A stretch of 33,775 nt of DNA, from assembly GCA_017463445.1 (NCBI GenBank), contig JAFTPF010000088.1:1-33775 (forward strand). The letters are read 5' to 3'. The position numbers were made by a program, and so were the translations under genes. Below the pieces are notes generated by a model that had not been told where the DNA came from, did not search any database, and saw only the letters and a list, made by a program, of their open reading frames with translations. This document shows positions 1 to 6,925 of the stretch, in pieces. Origin of the DNA: Clostridia bacterium. GTDB taxonomy: Bacteria; Bacillota; Clostridia; Oscillospirales; CAG-272. Position 1 is the stretch's first letter. Each line of letters begins with the position of its first letter.

Positions 1-75
1 CCAATGTGCTATGATTTAGTCGCGCAGGCTCCTTCCGTCACGCTTCGCGTGCCACCTCCCTCTCGGAGGGAGGCT
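1..75. repeat. Dispersed repeat fragment with two small hairpins
   Basis: This stretch holds no plausible gene. It contains two adjacent short hairpins: CACGC-ttc-GCGTG at about 39-51 and CCTCCCTC-tcg-GAGGGAGG at 55-73. Paired hairpins of this wording resemble an intergenic repeat I associate with gut Clostridia, but no second copy lies in this window, so the repeat status is from memory and not demonstrated here. Confidence 0.4.
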
Positions 76-142
76 CAGTAAGCTTTTGCTTTGTGCATTT
101 TACCGATAGTATGTTATAAATGCTACTTTGTCAGTAATCTGG

Positions 143-170
143 ACGGAGTACCTTTCGGTACTCCGTTTCT
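143..170 (+). terminator. Hairpin terminator of an upstream, off-window gene
   Basis: A perfect 10-bp stem, ACGGAGTACC (143-152) against GGTACTCCGT (157-166), closes a TTTC loop and is followed by a short T tract. It would end a plus-strand transcript entering from before the window. The T tract is short, so its efficiency is uncertain. Confidence 0.55.
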
Positions 171-230
171 GTATATAACACTTTGCAGTTTTTGTCAATG
201 CCGATCTCAGATCGCGCAAGACATGACGCC

Positions 231-264
231 AAAAAATCCCGAACCGTAACGGTTCGGGATTTTT
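231..264 (-). terminator. Rho-independent terminator of the lipoprotein gene
   Basis: CCCGAACCG and CGGTTCGGG form a strong stem flanked by A6 on the left and T8 on the right, so it can act in both directions. It lies just after the stop codon of the minus-strand lipoprotein gene ending at 279. Confidence 0.85.
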
Positions 265-278
265 TTTGCGCTTTGAAA

Positions 279-917
279 TTAAACCTCGGGAATGGTAACC
301 GACATATCGGTCAGCTCGGCCTTGATCTTCAAAAAGCCGGACATAGACATACCGGATTCTTCCATCTCGATCTTTGCGTAGATCTCGAAGGTGTCGCCGT
401 CGATCTCGATGTACGCCTCGGTCAGAGTCATGCCGTCAGCCTCGATGGTAACGTCGTCCTTCATCTCGTATCTGCCGGTCTTTTTGTCGAACTCGCCGAA
501 GTTATCGGAGTTGAACAGCTCCTGGAACGCGTCCAGGGACGTCTCGTCTTCGGCATCATCTGCAGGAGACTCTTCTACATCCCAGCTGTCGCCGTTCTTG
601 GTGTAGGTAATGATGGTATCGCCCTTCTTCTCGGTGTAGGCCTCGGAGGACTGGGACATACCCATCATTTCCATGTCCATCTTGATGTACGCCTTATCGC
701 CATCCTTCTCGGCGGTCATGGTGGTGGTCATAAAGTCGGTGATCTCCATCTCCATAACGATCTTCGCGTCTTCCGCATTTTCCACCTTCTCGTAGACGTC
801 CTCGGGAGTGAGCGTCTTGTTGGAGTCGCCGGATGCGTCATCGCCGCAGGAGATCAGGCTTCCCGCCATCAGCAGAGCCGCCAGCGCAAGAGTCAAGGGT
901 TTGAACAGTTTTTTCAT
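279..917 (-). CDS. Secreted lipoprotein of unknown function
   Basis: The product has 212 residues. The N-terminus is a lipoprotein signal peptide, MKKLFKPLTLALAALLMAG followed by a lipobox ending LISC, with the lipidated Cys at residue 24. The mature part is acidic and Met-rich and appears to alternate beta strands with repeated phrases such as MEMEITDFMTT and YIKMDMEMMGM, which suggests a LolA/LppX-like half-barrel; that fold is inference. The ATG at 917 is chosen over a longer reading because GAGGA sits 7-8 bases upstream and the signal peptide begins there. A consensus promoter lies upstream and a hairpin terminator downstream, so it is a single-gene transcript. I cannot assign a function. 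Confidence 0.85.
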   Translation of the reverse strand: MKKLFKPLTLALAALLMAGSLISCGDDASGDSNKTLTPEDVYEKVENAEDAKIVMEMEITDFMTTTMTAEKDGDKAYIKMDMEMMGMSQSSEAYTEKKGDTIITYTKNGDSWDVEESPADDAEDETSLDAFQELFNSDNFGEFDKKTGRYEMKDDVTIEADGMTLTEAYIEIDGDTFEIYAKIEMEESGMSMSGFLKIKAELTDMSVTIPEV

Positions 918-958
918 GATCGTTTCCTCACTTTCTTTACACATAATGTGTTAAGGTC

Positions 959-987
959 ATTATACCACAAATCGGCGCTTCTGTCAA
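959..987 (-). promoter_or_regulatory. Consensus housekeeping promoter of the lipoprotein gene
   Basis: Read on the minus strand, TTGACA (987-982) and TATAAT (964-959) both match the sigma-A consensus exactly with a 17-bp spacer. The predicted start is about 35 bases before the ATG at 917. A perfect match on both boxes is uncommon and implies high constitutive expression. Confidence 0.85.
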
Positions 988-1036
988 CCGTTTTTCACAA
1001 AATTAACACTTTGCCGTCACGAAGGGGAGCGCGCTA

Positions 1037-1366
1037 TCAAATCTGTCTTGCCGTCAGCGCGATTATCTTTCTCAGATCGTCGGGCTGGACGTCCACGTCG
1101 TACGCGGCTTTGTTGCGGCGAAGCTCTCCGCATTTTCGGCATTTATGGATGATGATATACCCGCGCTTGGGATCGGGGAGCGCCGATACCGGCTCCAGCT
1201 CACCACCGCAATCGCTGGCGCGGTCGCCGGGGTTTACGTCCAGATGGAGCGACCACAGGCAGAATGGACAATGATTGCGGGAGGTCTTCTTCAGCGGAAG
1301 CACCTGCCGACCGCAATGAGCGCAGACAAACCCGCTATCATTTTTCGTAAATCGTTTCGTTTCCAT
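1037..1366 (-). CDS. RNHCP domain zinc-finger protein
   Basis: The product has 109 residues and matches the RNHCP family (named for its motif) along most of its length. An N-terminal CAHCG pair is followed by the signature RNHCPFCLWS, then the family's PGDR...C motif and a C-terminal CRKCGELRRNKAA pair. The Cys pairs suggest one or two zinc ribbons. The family's biochemical role is not known to me. The ATG at 1366 is preceded by AGGAT about 6 bases upstream. A dispersed hairpin lies immediately before the start (1381-1410) and would be in the 5' untranslated region or be the end of something upstream. Confidence 0.9.
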   Translation of the reverse strand: METKRFTKNDSGFVCAHCGRQVLPLKKTSRNHCPFCLWSLHLDVNPGDRASDCGGELEPVSALPDPKRGYIIIHKCRKCGELRRNKAAYDVDVQPDDLRKIIALTARQI

Positions 1367-1380
1367 TTTGAATCCTAACT

Positions 1381-1432
1381 TATGGGAACTTCTTGAAAGA
1401 AGTTCCCATAAAACCTTTCAAGAACTTCTATA
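1381..1432 (-). repeat. Dispersed GGGAAC hairpin, copy D
   Basis: A perfect 14-bp stem, TATGGGAACTTCTT (1381-1394) against its complement at 1397-1410, is followed on the plus strand by an AACCTTTCAAGAACTTCTAT arm. Read on the minus strand it matches the other family members at 5751-5804 and 29121-29174: a GAAGTT-TTGAAAGG-like lead, then the GGGAAC hairpin. This copy lacks the second GCAAGNATTTGC hairpin. It sits 15 bases before the RNHCP start codon. Confidence 0.7.
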
Positions 1433-1484
1433 AAAAAATAATAAATTTTATTATGCAAAGCTAACTACATCCCCGAAAAGGCAT

Positions 1485-1560
1485 AGCCAAGGAAGTTGGG
1501 GTGGAGTTTGAGGTGGGGAAGAAAACTTCGGCGTTTGAGATGGTTTCTTCCCCCGCCTCG
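1485..1560 (+). repeat. Conserved-loop hairpin element, copy 1
   Basis: AGCCAAGGAA opens the element. A stem GGGGAAGAAA (1515-1524) pairs with TTTCTTCCCC (1544-1553), and GAGG/CCTC add an outer helix. The 16-nt loop TTCGGCGTTTGAGATG is identical in the second copy at 12544-12620 on the other strand, although the stem sequences differ in a mostly compensating way. It could be a structured RNA, a mobile hairpin or a terminator-derived repeat. Confidence 0.75.
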
Positions 1561-1710
1561 AAAGAAAACAAACGCTTTTATCCAAGAACAACTCTATGCA
1601 ATAACGCACATTCCCAACATCTCCCACATTCGCCGCCCTTTTCCTCGGATGATGCGCCGCGCACGGCGTACAATAATGCGTGAAAAGGCAAGAAAGGATG
1701 TTGAAATATA

Positions 1711-2289
1711 ATGCACAAAACAAATCGGCTTTTTCACGGCAGAAAGTGGATCGCACTGGGTGCCGTAATGATAATGATGCTCACCCTCTTTAGTCTCCCT
1801 CTGCAGGCGGCAAGCCCTTACCGCAGAGACGACCGCGGAATTATGGGTGATATTCGCGACGGCGTCCGCCGCTTCGGCAGAGACGTCTCCGACGCTATCG
1901 ATCCCGACGGGGACGGAGTTCTGCCCGACGGCTCTATCGACGACGGGATGACAAATGACGGCAATCAGAACACCCCCGACAACGGCGGTATCCTGCCAGG
2001 CGTGACCTCCGATGGGACTGTAACCACTCCCGACACGCCCGCCGAGACGGGTGACGATCCCACTCCCGGCACCGATGACGGCAATCGCACCGACGAGGCC
2101 ATCCCCGGTACCACCGCTCCCACCACTACCGCAACCACTACCACGGCTCCTACCACCGATAACGGTGCAAGCGATACCGTAGAGGATCAGGAGGGCGGCT
2201 TCCGCTGGACCGGTCTGATCATCGGTCTGGTGATCGCCGCGGCGGTAGTCCTCATTATCATCTTGTTGGTTCCTAAAAAGAAACACTAA
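1711..2289 (+). CDS. Thr/Pro/Asp-rich membrane-anchored protein
   Basis: The product has 192 residues. It opens with a signal peptide or N-terminal membrane segment (about residues 12-33, ending LPLQAA), continues as an acidic low-complexity stalk rich in Asp, Gly, Thr and Pro including a TTTATTTTAPTT run, and ends with a strong transmembrane helix (WTGLIIGLVIAAAVVLIIILL) and a KKKH tail. This is the layout of a single-pass surface protein with a disordered, probably wall-crossing stalk. The ribosome binding site AAAGGA lies about 12 bases upstream of the ATG, slightly far. No enzymatic domain is visible and I do not recognise a family. Confidence 0.8.
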   Translation: MHKTNRLFHGRKWIALGAVMIMMLTLFSLPLQAASPYRRDDRGIMGDIRDGVRRFGRDVSDAIDPDGDGVLPDGSIDDGMTNDGNQNTPDNGGILPGVTSDGTVTTPDTPAETGDDPTPGTDDGNRTDEAIPGTTAPTTTATTTTAPTTDNGASDTVEDQEGGFRWTGLIIGLVIAAAVVLIIILLVPKKKH

Positions 2290-2361
2290 CAGGGAGTGCG
2301 TTAAGCTCTCTCTGATCGATACCGGCGGCATGGTTGCTGATCGCAATCGTTCCGCCTTTAC

Positions 2362-2844
2362 TTACAAATACGCGTGGCCAAGGAGCAGATTCTTGCCCTT
2401 GATCTCGATGACGCCGTAGGAAGGCTTCGAGCCGTAGCTTCTGCCTACCGCGCCCGGATTGAAGAGATAATAAGGGTGCATGCTATCAGGCTCGTACTCG
2501 GAGTGCGCCTGGTGAGTGTGCCCGAAGAGGATCACGTCTGCCTCTGCCTCCCTGCCGCGGCTGCGCAGTCCTGCGGTGGAGGATTTCGCTGAGCAGATAT
2601 GTCCGTGGGTCAGATAAAAGGTGAAGCCGCCGAAGTTCAGTGTCAGCTCCAAAGGCAGATCGCAGGCAAAGTCGCAATTGCCCCGCACCGCCGCACAGGG
2701 AAGCCCGCGGCTTTGACAGAGCTGTACAAATTCGGGGGCGCCGTCCCCTAAATGAAGATAGCAATCGGCTCTCGGGTGGAGGGTCATCGCCTCCATCATC
2801 CCGTAGTTTACGCCGTGGCTGTCCGAAAATACGATCAATTTCAT
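2362..2844 (-). CDS. YfcE/MJ0936-type metallophosphoesterase
   Basis: The product has 160 residues, the usual length of YfcE-type phosphodiesterases. The calcineurin-like metal-site motifs appear in order: DSHG (Asp8, His10), GD (33-34), GNCD (Asn56), THGH (His80, His82) and GHTH (His109, His111). Members of this family hydrolyse phosphodiester model substrates with Mn2+; the physiological substrate is unknown. The ATG at 2844 has AAAGGA 7 bases upstream, and a much longer upstream reading lacks homology and runs antisense to the next operon. It is divergent from the gene starting at 2930. Confidence 0.93.
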   Translation of the reverse strand: MKLIVFSDSHGVNYGMMEAMTLHPRADCYLHLGDGAPEFVQLCQSRGLPCAAVRGNCDFACDLPLELTLNFGGFTFYLTHGHICSAKSSTAGLRSRGREAEADVILFGHTHQAHSEYEPDSMHPYYLFNPGAVGRSYGSKPSYGVIEIKGKNLLLGHAYL

Positions 2845-2929
2845 AGTGAATCCTTTCCGCTCAAAGCGCCTCACCACGGGGCGTTTTTTGCATATATTGG
2901 CAGTATCAAGGTGAAACGAGGTATACGAT

Positions 2930-3175
2930 ATGCAAATGGATCCATCCAAACTGCGCGCGCTTTCCCAGATAGATGACGACCGCTTTGCGGCAATGCTGCA
3001 TGCCGCCGCCCGCGCGGTGGGACTGTCCCCCGAACAGGCAAGGTCTGCCGCCGCCAATGCGCCCGCATTCAAGAATATGTTGAAAAACGCATCCGACGAA
3101 GATCTTCGCCGTCTGCAAGAGAAGCTGAACAAGTCACCCGCCTCTCTGCTGGGTGACTTAGGAGGCGGCTCATGA
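2930..3175 (+). CDS. Small helical protein, first gene of an unknown operon
   Basis: The product has 81 residues and is predicted mostly helical, with phrases such as SQIDDDRFAAMLHAAARAVG and ASDEDLRRLQEKL and a Gly/Ser end. There is no signal peptide or membrane segment. GAGGT lies 7 bases before the ATG. The stop overlaps the next start as ATGA (3172-3175), so translation of the next gene is coupled. I do not recognise a family. The short Asp/Glu-rich helical segments resemble helical adaptor proteins, which is only an impression. Confidence 0.75.
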   Translation: MQMDPSKLRALSQIDDDRFAAMLHAAARAVGLSPEQARSAAANAPAFKNMLKNASDEDLRRLQEKLNKSPASLLGDLGGGS

Positions 3176-3663
3176 GCGACGCTTTCAACGCAAGCGATCT
3201 GCTGTCCGGTCTTGCCGCCAACCCCGAGCTTTTGAAAAACGCCATGCAAATGGCGTCGGCTCTCGCATCCTCCGGAGCGCTGAACGGTCTGTTCGGCGGA
3301 GGAGGAAATTCCGCGCCCCCATCGGCGGAGCCGTCTGCGGCTACCGCGTCCGCACCGATCGGCGGATCGGGCGGATTTGCCGATCTGCTGTCCGGCTTGA
3401 TGGGAGCAGGAGGCGGCTCCAAAGCGTCGGCAGAATCACCGAGCGCAGGTGAAAAAAAGGATTCCGCCCCGGTATCTGCCCATCCGTCGGGCGGACAGGG
3501 AAAGCATTCCGCCCCCGCGCCCTGTCACCAGGATCGGGTGCGCCTGCTTCAATCCATCTGTCCCTTTCTTCCGGAGGATAAACGGGACAAAGTGCAGTTT
3601 CTCATCAAATTGCTGGAGCTGCTCAGCACCGCCGAGGGAATGGGCCTCGGCAGACTGTTTTGA
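3172..3663 (+). CDS. Low-complexity helical protein, second gene of the operon
   Basis: The product has 163 residues. An N-terminal helical part contains SDLLSGLAANPELLKNAMQM and is partly echoed at about residues 69-77 (FADLLSGLM), suggesting an internal repeat. A Gly/Ala/Ser/Pro linker follows, then a C-terminal helical domain (DRVRLLQSICPFLPEDKRDK and KVQFLIKLLELLSTAEGMG). It overlaps the preceding stop by 4 bases. The N-terminal phrase also resembles NAPAFKNMLKNAS of the preceding protein, so the two may interact or share ancestry. Function is unknown. Confidence 0.75.
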   Translation: MSDAFNASDLLSGLAANPELLKNAMQMASALASSGALNGLFGGGGNSAPPSAEPSAATASAPIGGSGGFADLLSGLMGAGGGSKASAESPSAGEKKDSAPVSAHPSGGQGKHSAPAPCHQDRVRLLQSICPFLPEDKRDKVQFLIKLLELLSTAEGMGLGRLF

Positions 3664-3680
3664 GAAGGGAGGAAAATACC

Positions 3681-4199
3681 GTGTACAGTCGAAAATACAT
3701 CCGCGCAGGCATCCCCGGTTCAGTCCCGTCCCGGGGAGACGGAAGAATGCCCCTCCCGCCCGATTATACCGGAACCGCTTTTACCCGAGAGCGCACCGTC
3801 CGTCGGGAGGATCTTCCCGAGGCGGTCATCCCGGCGCAGGCGGAGCCTATGGCAGATCTTTCGGATGAGGCGGAAAAGATCGATCCCGAAGCTGTGTCGG
3901 AAGTGCCGGACGATCCTGTGCCGTGGGAGGATACCGTTTCGGTCGATCCTGCACCGACGCCCGAAGAGGCGGAATTTTGCACGGATGTCAACGATACGCC
4001 CTTAATAGAAGCATCGGCGGATATTCCGCCGACCGACTTTCCCCCGCCATCGGCAGAAACGCCTCTGCTGAGCGCATCTCTGCTGCGGTCGCTGACGCTG
4101 GAGGATCTGCTGTTATATTGGATCCTCCTGATGCTGCTTACCTGCGATCAGGAGGATCAGGTCTATTTACTCTTGGGGCTTCTGCTCCTCAACCGCTGA
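3681..4199 (+). CDS. Acidic protein with Leu-rich C-terminal segment, third gene of the operon
   Basis: The product has 172 residues. I choose the GTG at 3681 because GGGAGG lies 9 bases upstream; an ATG at 3660 would bury that site inside the gene. The middle is long, acidic and Pro-rich, probably disordered. The C-terminus carries two short hydrophobic stretches separated by acidic residues (LEDLLLYWILLMLLTCDQED and QVYLLLGLLLLNR). Such alternating Leu-rich and acidic tails occur in small clostridial proteins near sporulation genes, but nothing here shows a sporulation role. Its last 33 bases overlap the end of the convergent flippase gene. Confidence 0.7.
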   Translation: MYSRKYIRAGIPGSVPSRGDGRMPLPPDYTGTAFTRERTVRREDLPEAVIPAQAEPMADLSDEAEKIDPEAVSEVPDDPVPWEDTVSVDPAPTPEEAEFCTDVNDTPLIEASADIPPTDFPPPSAETPLLSASLLRSLTLEDLLLYWILLMLLTCDQEDQVYLLLGLLLLNR

Positions 4200-5615
4200 G
4201 GCGGACCTGCGACCTTTGCCGCCAAGGAGCATCTTTGCCATCTGCCAAAGAGGCTTGCAGTTGAGGGCGATCACCGCCGCCAACAAGACACCTTCTACCG
4301 CCATCCAGCCCGGGAAGGACCACAGGATCACCGCGGTCTGGGCGGCAAGCAGGATGCCGTTCAGACCGATCTTGCCGATATGCATCCGGAAGGGCTTGAT
4401 CTTCTTGGCGGTCCACACCCGCAGGAAGAACACTACCAAATAGCTGGCAAAGGTGGCGATCGCCGCACCCATTGCGCCCAGTCTTGTGGGGATCAGGAGC
4501 AGGTTGAAGATGATGTTGATCACCGCTCCCGCCATCGAGGTGAAGAAGGAATACAGCGACTTTTTCTCGGCAACGTACAGACTGCCGAGGAAGGAGACTA
4601 AGTTGAAGAAGACCATCGCCAGGGTGAGGACGGGGATATTGATCCACGCCTCGCCGTAGGAGGGGTCGAACATGACCACGGTAATGACCTTGGCAAAGGC
4701 GATAATGCACCCCGCCATCAGGAAGACGACGGCGGAAAAGACGCCGAACACCCGCTCGTAGAAGGCGGCACTGTCCCCCGACTCCCGCTCGTCCACGGCG
4801 CTGTTACGCCAGGCGGTGACGAAGATGCCCGAGATGGTCATCATCAGCGTGGGGATCTTGTAGGAAGCAGAGTAGAGACCGTTTGCCGCGTCTCCCAAAA
4901 AGCCCGTGACCATATAGCGGTCGGAGACGTTGGTGATCCACCAGAAAATGTTGGCGGGGATCATGGGGATGCTGTACTTCAGCATCTCCTTGAGGGTGGA
5001 CTTTTGCACCGCTCTGAGGTCGAAGTGACGCCACAGCTTTGCTGCTACCACCATAAAGACGGTGGCGAAGAAGTCCGCTACCGCAACCGATAGGACGTAA
5101 CCGATATAGGACATCCGAAGCGGAATCAGGAAGATGATATTGAAGGTGATGACCAGCGCGGTGTTCAGCAGTCCCTGGACGGCGTAGAGCTTAAATCTGC
5201 CCTCCGCCCGCAAAAACTGGGAGCAGATGGTGTGGAGGATGGAGGAGAAGACGTAGGTGAGGATCAACCATTCTCTGCCCTGCATATAAGGAATGGAGTA
5301 GAGGATGGGGATCACCGCCGCCAGCATCAGTACGCCCATCAGCGCGGCGACGAAGCCGCCGCTGAAGACGTCCTTTTTCTTGAAGTTCTGATCCATGCCG
5401 AAGCGGAAGACCGCCTCGCCAATACCCAGCGAGAGGAGGGGAATCAGGAGCGTTGCCGTTTCGGTCAGGTTGGAGGCGACGGAATACTCCTCGGCAGACA
5501 TGACCGCGGTGTAGAGGCGCACCAAGAGATAGACCAGCACCTTTGAGCCCAGCTGCCCCATTGCGATGACGGCAGTATTGCCCATCAGTTTATTATAACG
5601 CTTGTCCTGTGCCAT
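4167..5615 (-). CDS. Polysaccharide/oligosaccharide flippase (MOP superfamily)
   Basis: The product has 482 residues with about 12-14 hydrophobic helices and the layout of Wzx-type lipid-linked oligosaccharide flippases. It begins with the typical positive, Gly-rich first helix (GNTAVIAMGQLGSKVLVYLL) and has the RLYT and YSVASNLTETATLLIPLLSLG region usual for this family in Firmicutes. It would move lipid-linked sugar units across the membrane for capsule or wall glycan assembly. AAAGGAGG precedes the ATG at 5615 closely. The neighbouring UDP-GlcNAc 2-epimerase on the other strand fits a surface-glycan role. The C-terminal tail (KGRRSASAVEEQKPQE) is charged and cytoplasmic. Confidence 0.92.
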   Translation of the reverse strand: MAQDKRYNKLMGNTAVIAMGQLGSKVLVYLLVRLYTAVMSAEEYSVASNLTETATLLIPLLSLGIGEAVFRFGMDQNFKKKDVFSGGFVAALMGVLMLAAVIPILYSIPYMQGREWLILTYVFSSILHTICSQFLRAEGRFKLYAVQGLLNTALVITFNIIFLIPLRMSYIGYVLSVAVADFFATVFMVVAAKLWRHFDLRAVQKSTLKEMLKYSIPMIPANIFWWITNVSDRYMVTGFLGDAANGLYSASYKIPTLMMTISGIFVTAWRNSAVDERESGDSAAFYERVFGVFSAVVFLMAGCIIAFAKVITVVMFDPSYGEAWINIPVLTLAMVFFNLVSFLGSLYVAEKKSLYSFFTSMAGAVINIIFNLLLIPTRLGAMGAAIATFASYLVVFFLRVWTAKKIKPFRMHIGKIGLNGILLAAQTAVILWSFPGWMAVEGVLLAAVIALNCKPLWQMAKMLLGGKGRRSASAVEEQKPQE

Positions 5616-5645
5616 ATGGTGCCTCCTTTTCGGTAATCTTTTTTT

Positions 5646-5674
5646 AGTTTATCACAAAATGACGAAGATTACAA
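5646..5674 (-). promoter_or_regulatory. Probable promoter of the flippase gene
   Basis: On the minus strand TTGTAA (5674-5669) and TAAACT (5651-5646) are separated by 17 bp in an AT-rich gap, with a start about 25-30 bases before the ATG. Both boxes deviate from consensus by two bases. Confidence 0.5.
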
Positions 5675-5723
5675 GAGTTTTCGGGAAATTTGCGAAAATC
5701 CTCTGCATATACTAATGCAGTCT

Positions 5724-5804
5724 GTCGGGCAAGCATTTGCCCGACATTTCTAAAAGTTTTTGAAAGGGGTTTGGGGGAAACTTTTTTCAAAAAGTTTCCC
5801 CCAA
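5724..5804 (+). repeat. Double-hairpin dispersed element, copy A
   Basis: Hairpin 1 is GTCGGGCAA (5724-5732) against TTGCCCGAC (5737-5745). After 25 bases with the lead TAAAAGTTTTTGAAAGGGG comes hairpin 2, TTGGGGGAAACTTTTT (5771-5786) against its perfect complement at 5789-5804. Hairpin 1 keeps the core GCAAGNATTTGC seen in copies B and C. The element ends only 6 bases before the epimerase start codon, where a ribosome binding site would be expected. Confidence 0.8.
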
Positions 5805-5810
5805 AAAGCA

Positions 5811-6881
5811 ATGCCTACATACATCCTCATCGCCGGGACGCGTCCCGAGGTGATCAAGCTCTCTCCCGTGGCGGCGGCACTGCGCCGTCGGGGCGCGAGA
5901 GCCGATTTCTGTGCTGTGGGACAGCACGGCGATCTTCTGACCGAGACCCTTGCCGCCTTCGGAGAGGTACCGCGCTATACGCCTATTCCATTCCGTTCCG
6001 GACGCACGCCCCAGGAGCTGCTTGCCGAGATGTTGATCGCCCTACCGCCGCTGCTTGCCAAAGCCAACCCCGACGGAGTGATCGTACAGGGGGATACCAC
6101 CACGGCATTCGGTGGTGCGTTGGCGGCGTTTTACTGCCGATTCCCCCTCATTCATATTGAGGCAGGACTTCGCACATATGATCGCTTTCCCTTCCCCGAG
6201 GAAGCGCACCGACGGATGATCGCGCCCCTTGCCGCTCTGCACCTCTGCCCCACCGACACTGACGCCGACACTCTCCGCATCGAGCGGGTGACGGGGCGGA
6301 TCGCCGTCACCGGCAACAGCGGGCTGGACGGACTGCGGATGATCCTCGCCCGTCCCGCGCCTGCTCTGCCTGCCGTCCCGGGGAGACTCATCCTCTGCAC
6401 GATTCATCGCAGAGAGAACGCCGCCCTTCTGCCGTCTTTTCTTGCCGCGCTGAAGGAGATCGCCAATGCCGCACCCGATCACACGATCCTCTTCCCCGCT
6501 CATCCGTCTCCCGCGCCGACGGCGGCTGTGGGGAATGCACATCCCCGTATCTGCATCCTACCACCGCTTTCCTATCCCGTATGCGCCCATCTTCTGCCGC
6601 GACTGACCCTCCTTCTCACCGACAGCGGCGGTCTGCAGGAGGAAGCGGCGTTTCTGGGAGTCCCCACACTGGTGCTCCGAGAGAAGAGCGAACGTGGAGA
6701 CGCGCCCTCCCTGCGGATCATCGGGAGCGATCCCGCGAAGATGGTCACCGAAGCGGTACGACTGCTCACGGACGAAGGGGCGCGGACGGCAATGCGCAAA
6801 AGCTCCACCCGCTACGGCGACGGTCACGCCGCCGAGCGGATGGCGGGAGAGATATTGGTAAACGCTCCATCAAACCGGTAA
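5811..6881 (+). CDS. wecB: UDP-N-acetylglucosamine 2-epimerase (WecB-like)
   Basis: The product has 356 residues and shows the family order: GTRPEVIK near the N-terminus (Arg11, Glu13), QHGDLL, VQGDTTT, HIEAGLR, PFPEEAHRR, TGNSGLDGL, TIHRREN and TDSGGLQEEAAFLGVPTLVLR. The enzyme interconverts UDP-GlcNAc and UDP-ManNAc in the cytoplasm for wall or capsule glycans. After the last motif the usual TERPE is replaced by a SERGDAPSL sequence, so substrate range may differ. The ATG at 5811 is fixed by the GTRPE spacing, but no Shine-Dalgarno is present: the double-hairpin repeat ends 6 bases upstream. Either the hairpin was inserted there or the gene is translated by an unusual route. Confidence 0.9.
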   Translation: MPTYILIAGTRPEVIKLSPVAAALRRRGARADFCAVGQHGDLLTETLAAFGEVPRYTPIPFRSGRTPQELLAEMLIALPPLLAKANPDGVIVQGDTTTAFGGALAAFYCRFPLIHIEAGLRTYDRFPFPEEAHRRMIAPLAALHLCPTDTDADTLRIERVTGRIAVTGNSGLDGLRMILARPAPALPAVPGRLILCTIHRRENAALLPSFLAALKEIANAAPDHTILFPAHPSPAPTAAVGNAHPRICILPPLSYPVCAHLLPRLTLLLTDSGGLQEEAAFLGVPTLVLREKSERGDAPSLRIIGSDPAKMVTEAVRLLTDEGARTAMRKSSTRYGDGHAAERMAGEILVNAPSNR

Positions 6882-6893
6882 TTCCGACCACGC

Positions 6894-6923
6894 AAAAGAG
6901 GACTTCCGTCGAAGTCCTCTTTC
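6894..6923. terminator. Bidirectional terminator between convergent genes
   Basis: AAAGAGGACTTC and GAAGTCCTCTTT pair perfectly around a CGTC loop, with A and T tracts on either side. It separates the epimerase gene (stop 6881) from the convergent GH130 gene (stop 6926). Confidence 0.85.
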
Positions 6924-6925
6924 AT

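Larger units (their letters stand above)
1367..1710. other. Non-coding gap with two dispersed hairpin elements
   Basis: This gap of about 340 bases has no convincing gene. It holds the hairpin at 1381-1410 with its A-rich tail to about 1445, the conserved-loop hairpin repeat at 1485-1560, and the ribosome binding site AAAGGA in front of the ATG at 1711. No clear consensus promoter for the gene at 1711 was found. Confidence 0.6.

Noticed and set aside
2844..3249. N-terminal extension of the YfcE-like gene
   Set aside because: The extension is antisense to the 2930-3663 genes, lies beyond a good ribosome binding site and has no family similarity.
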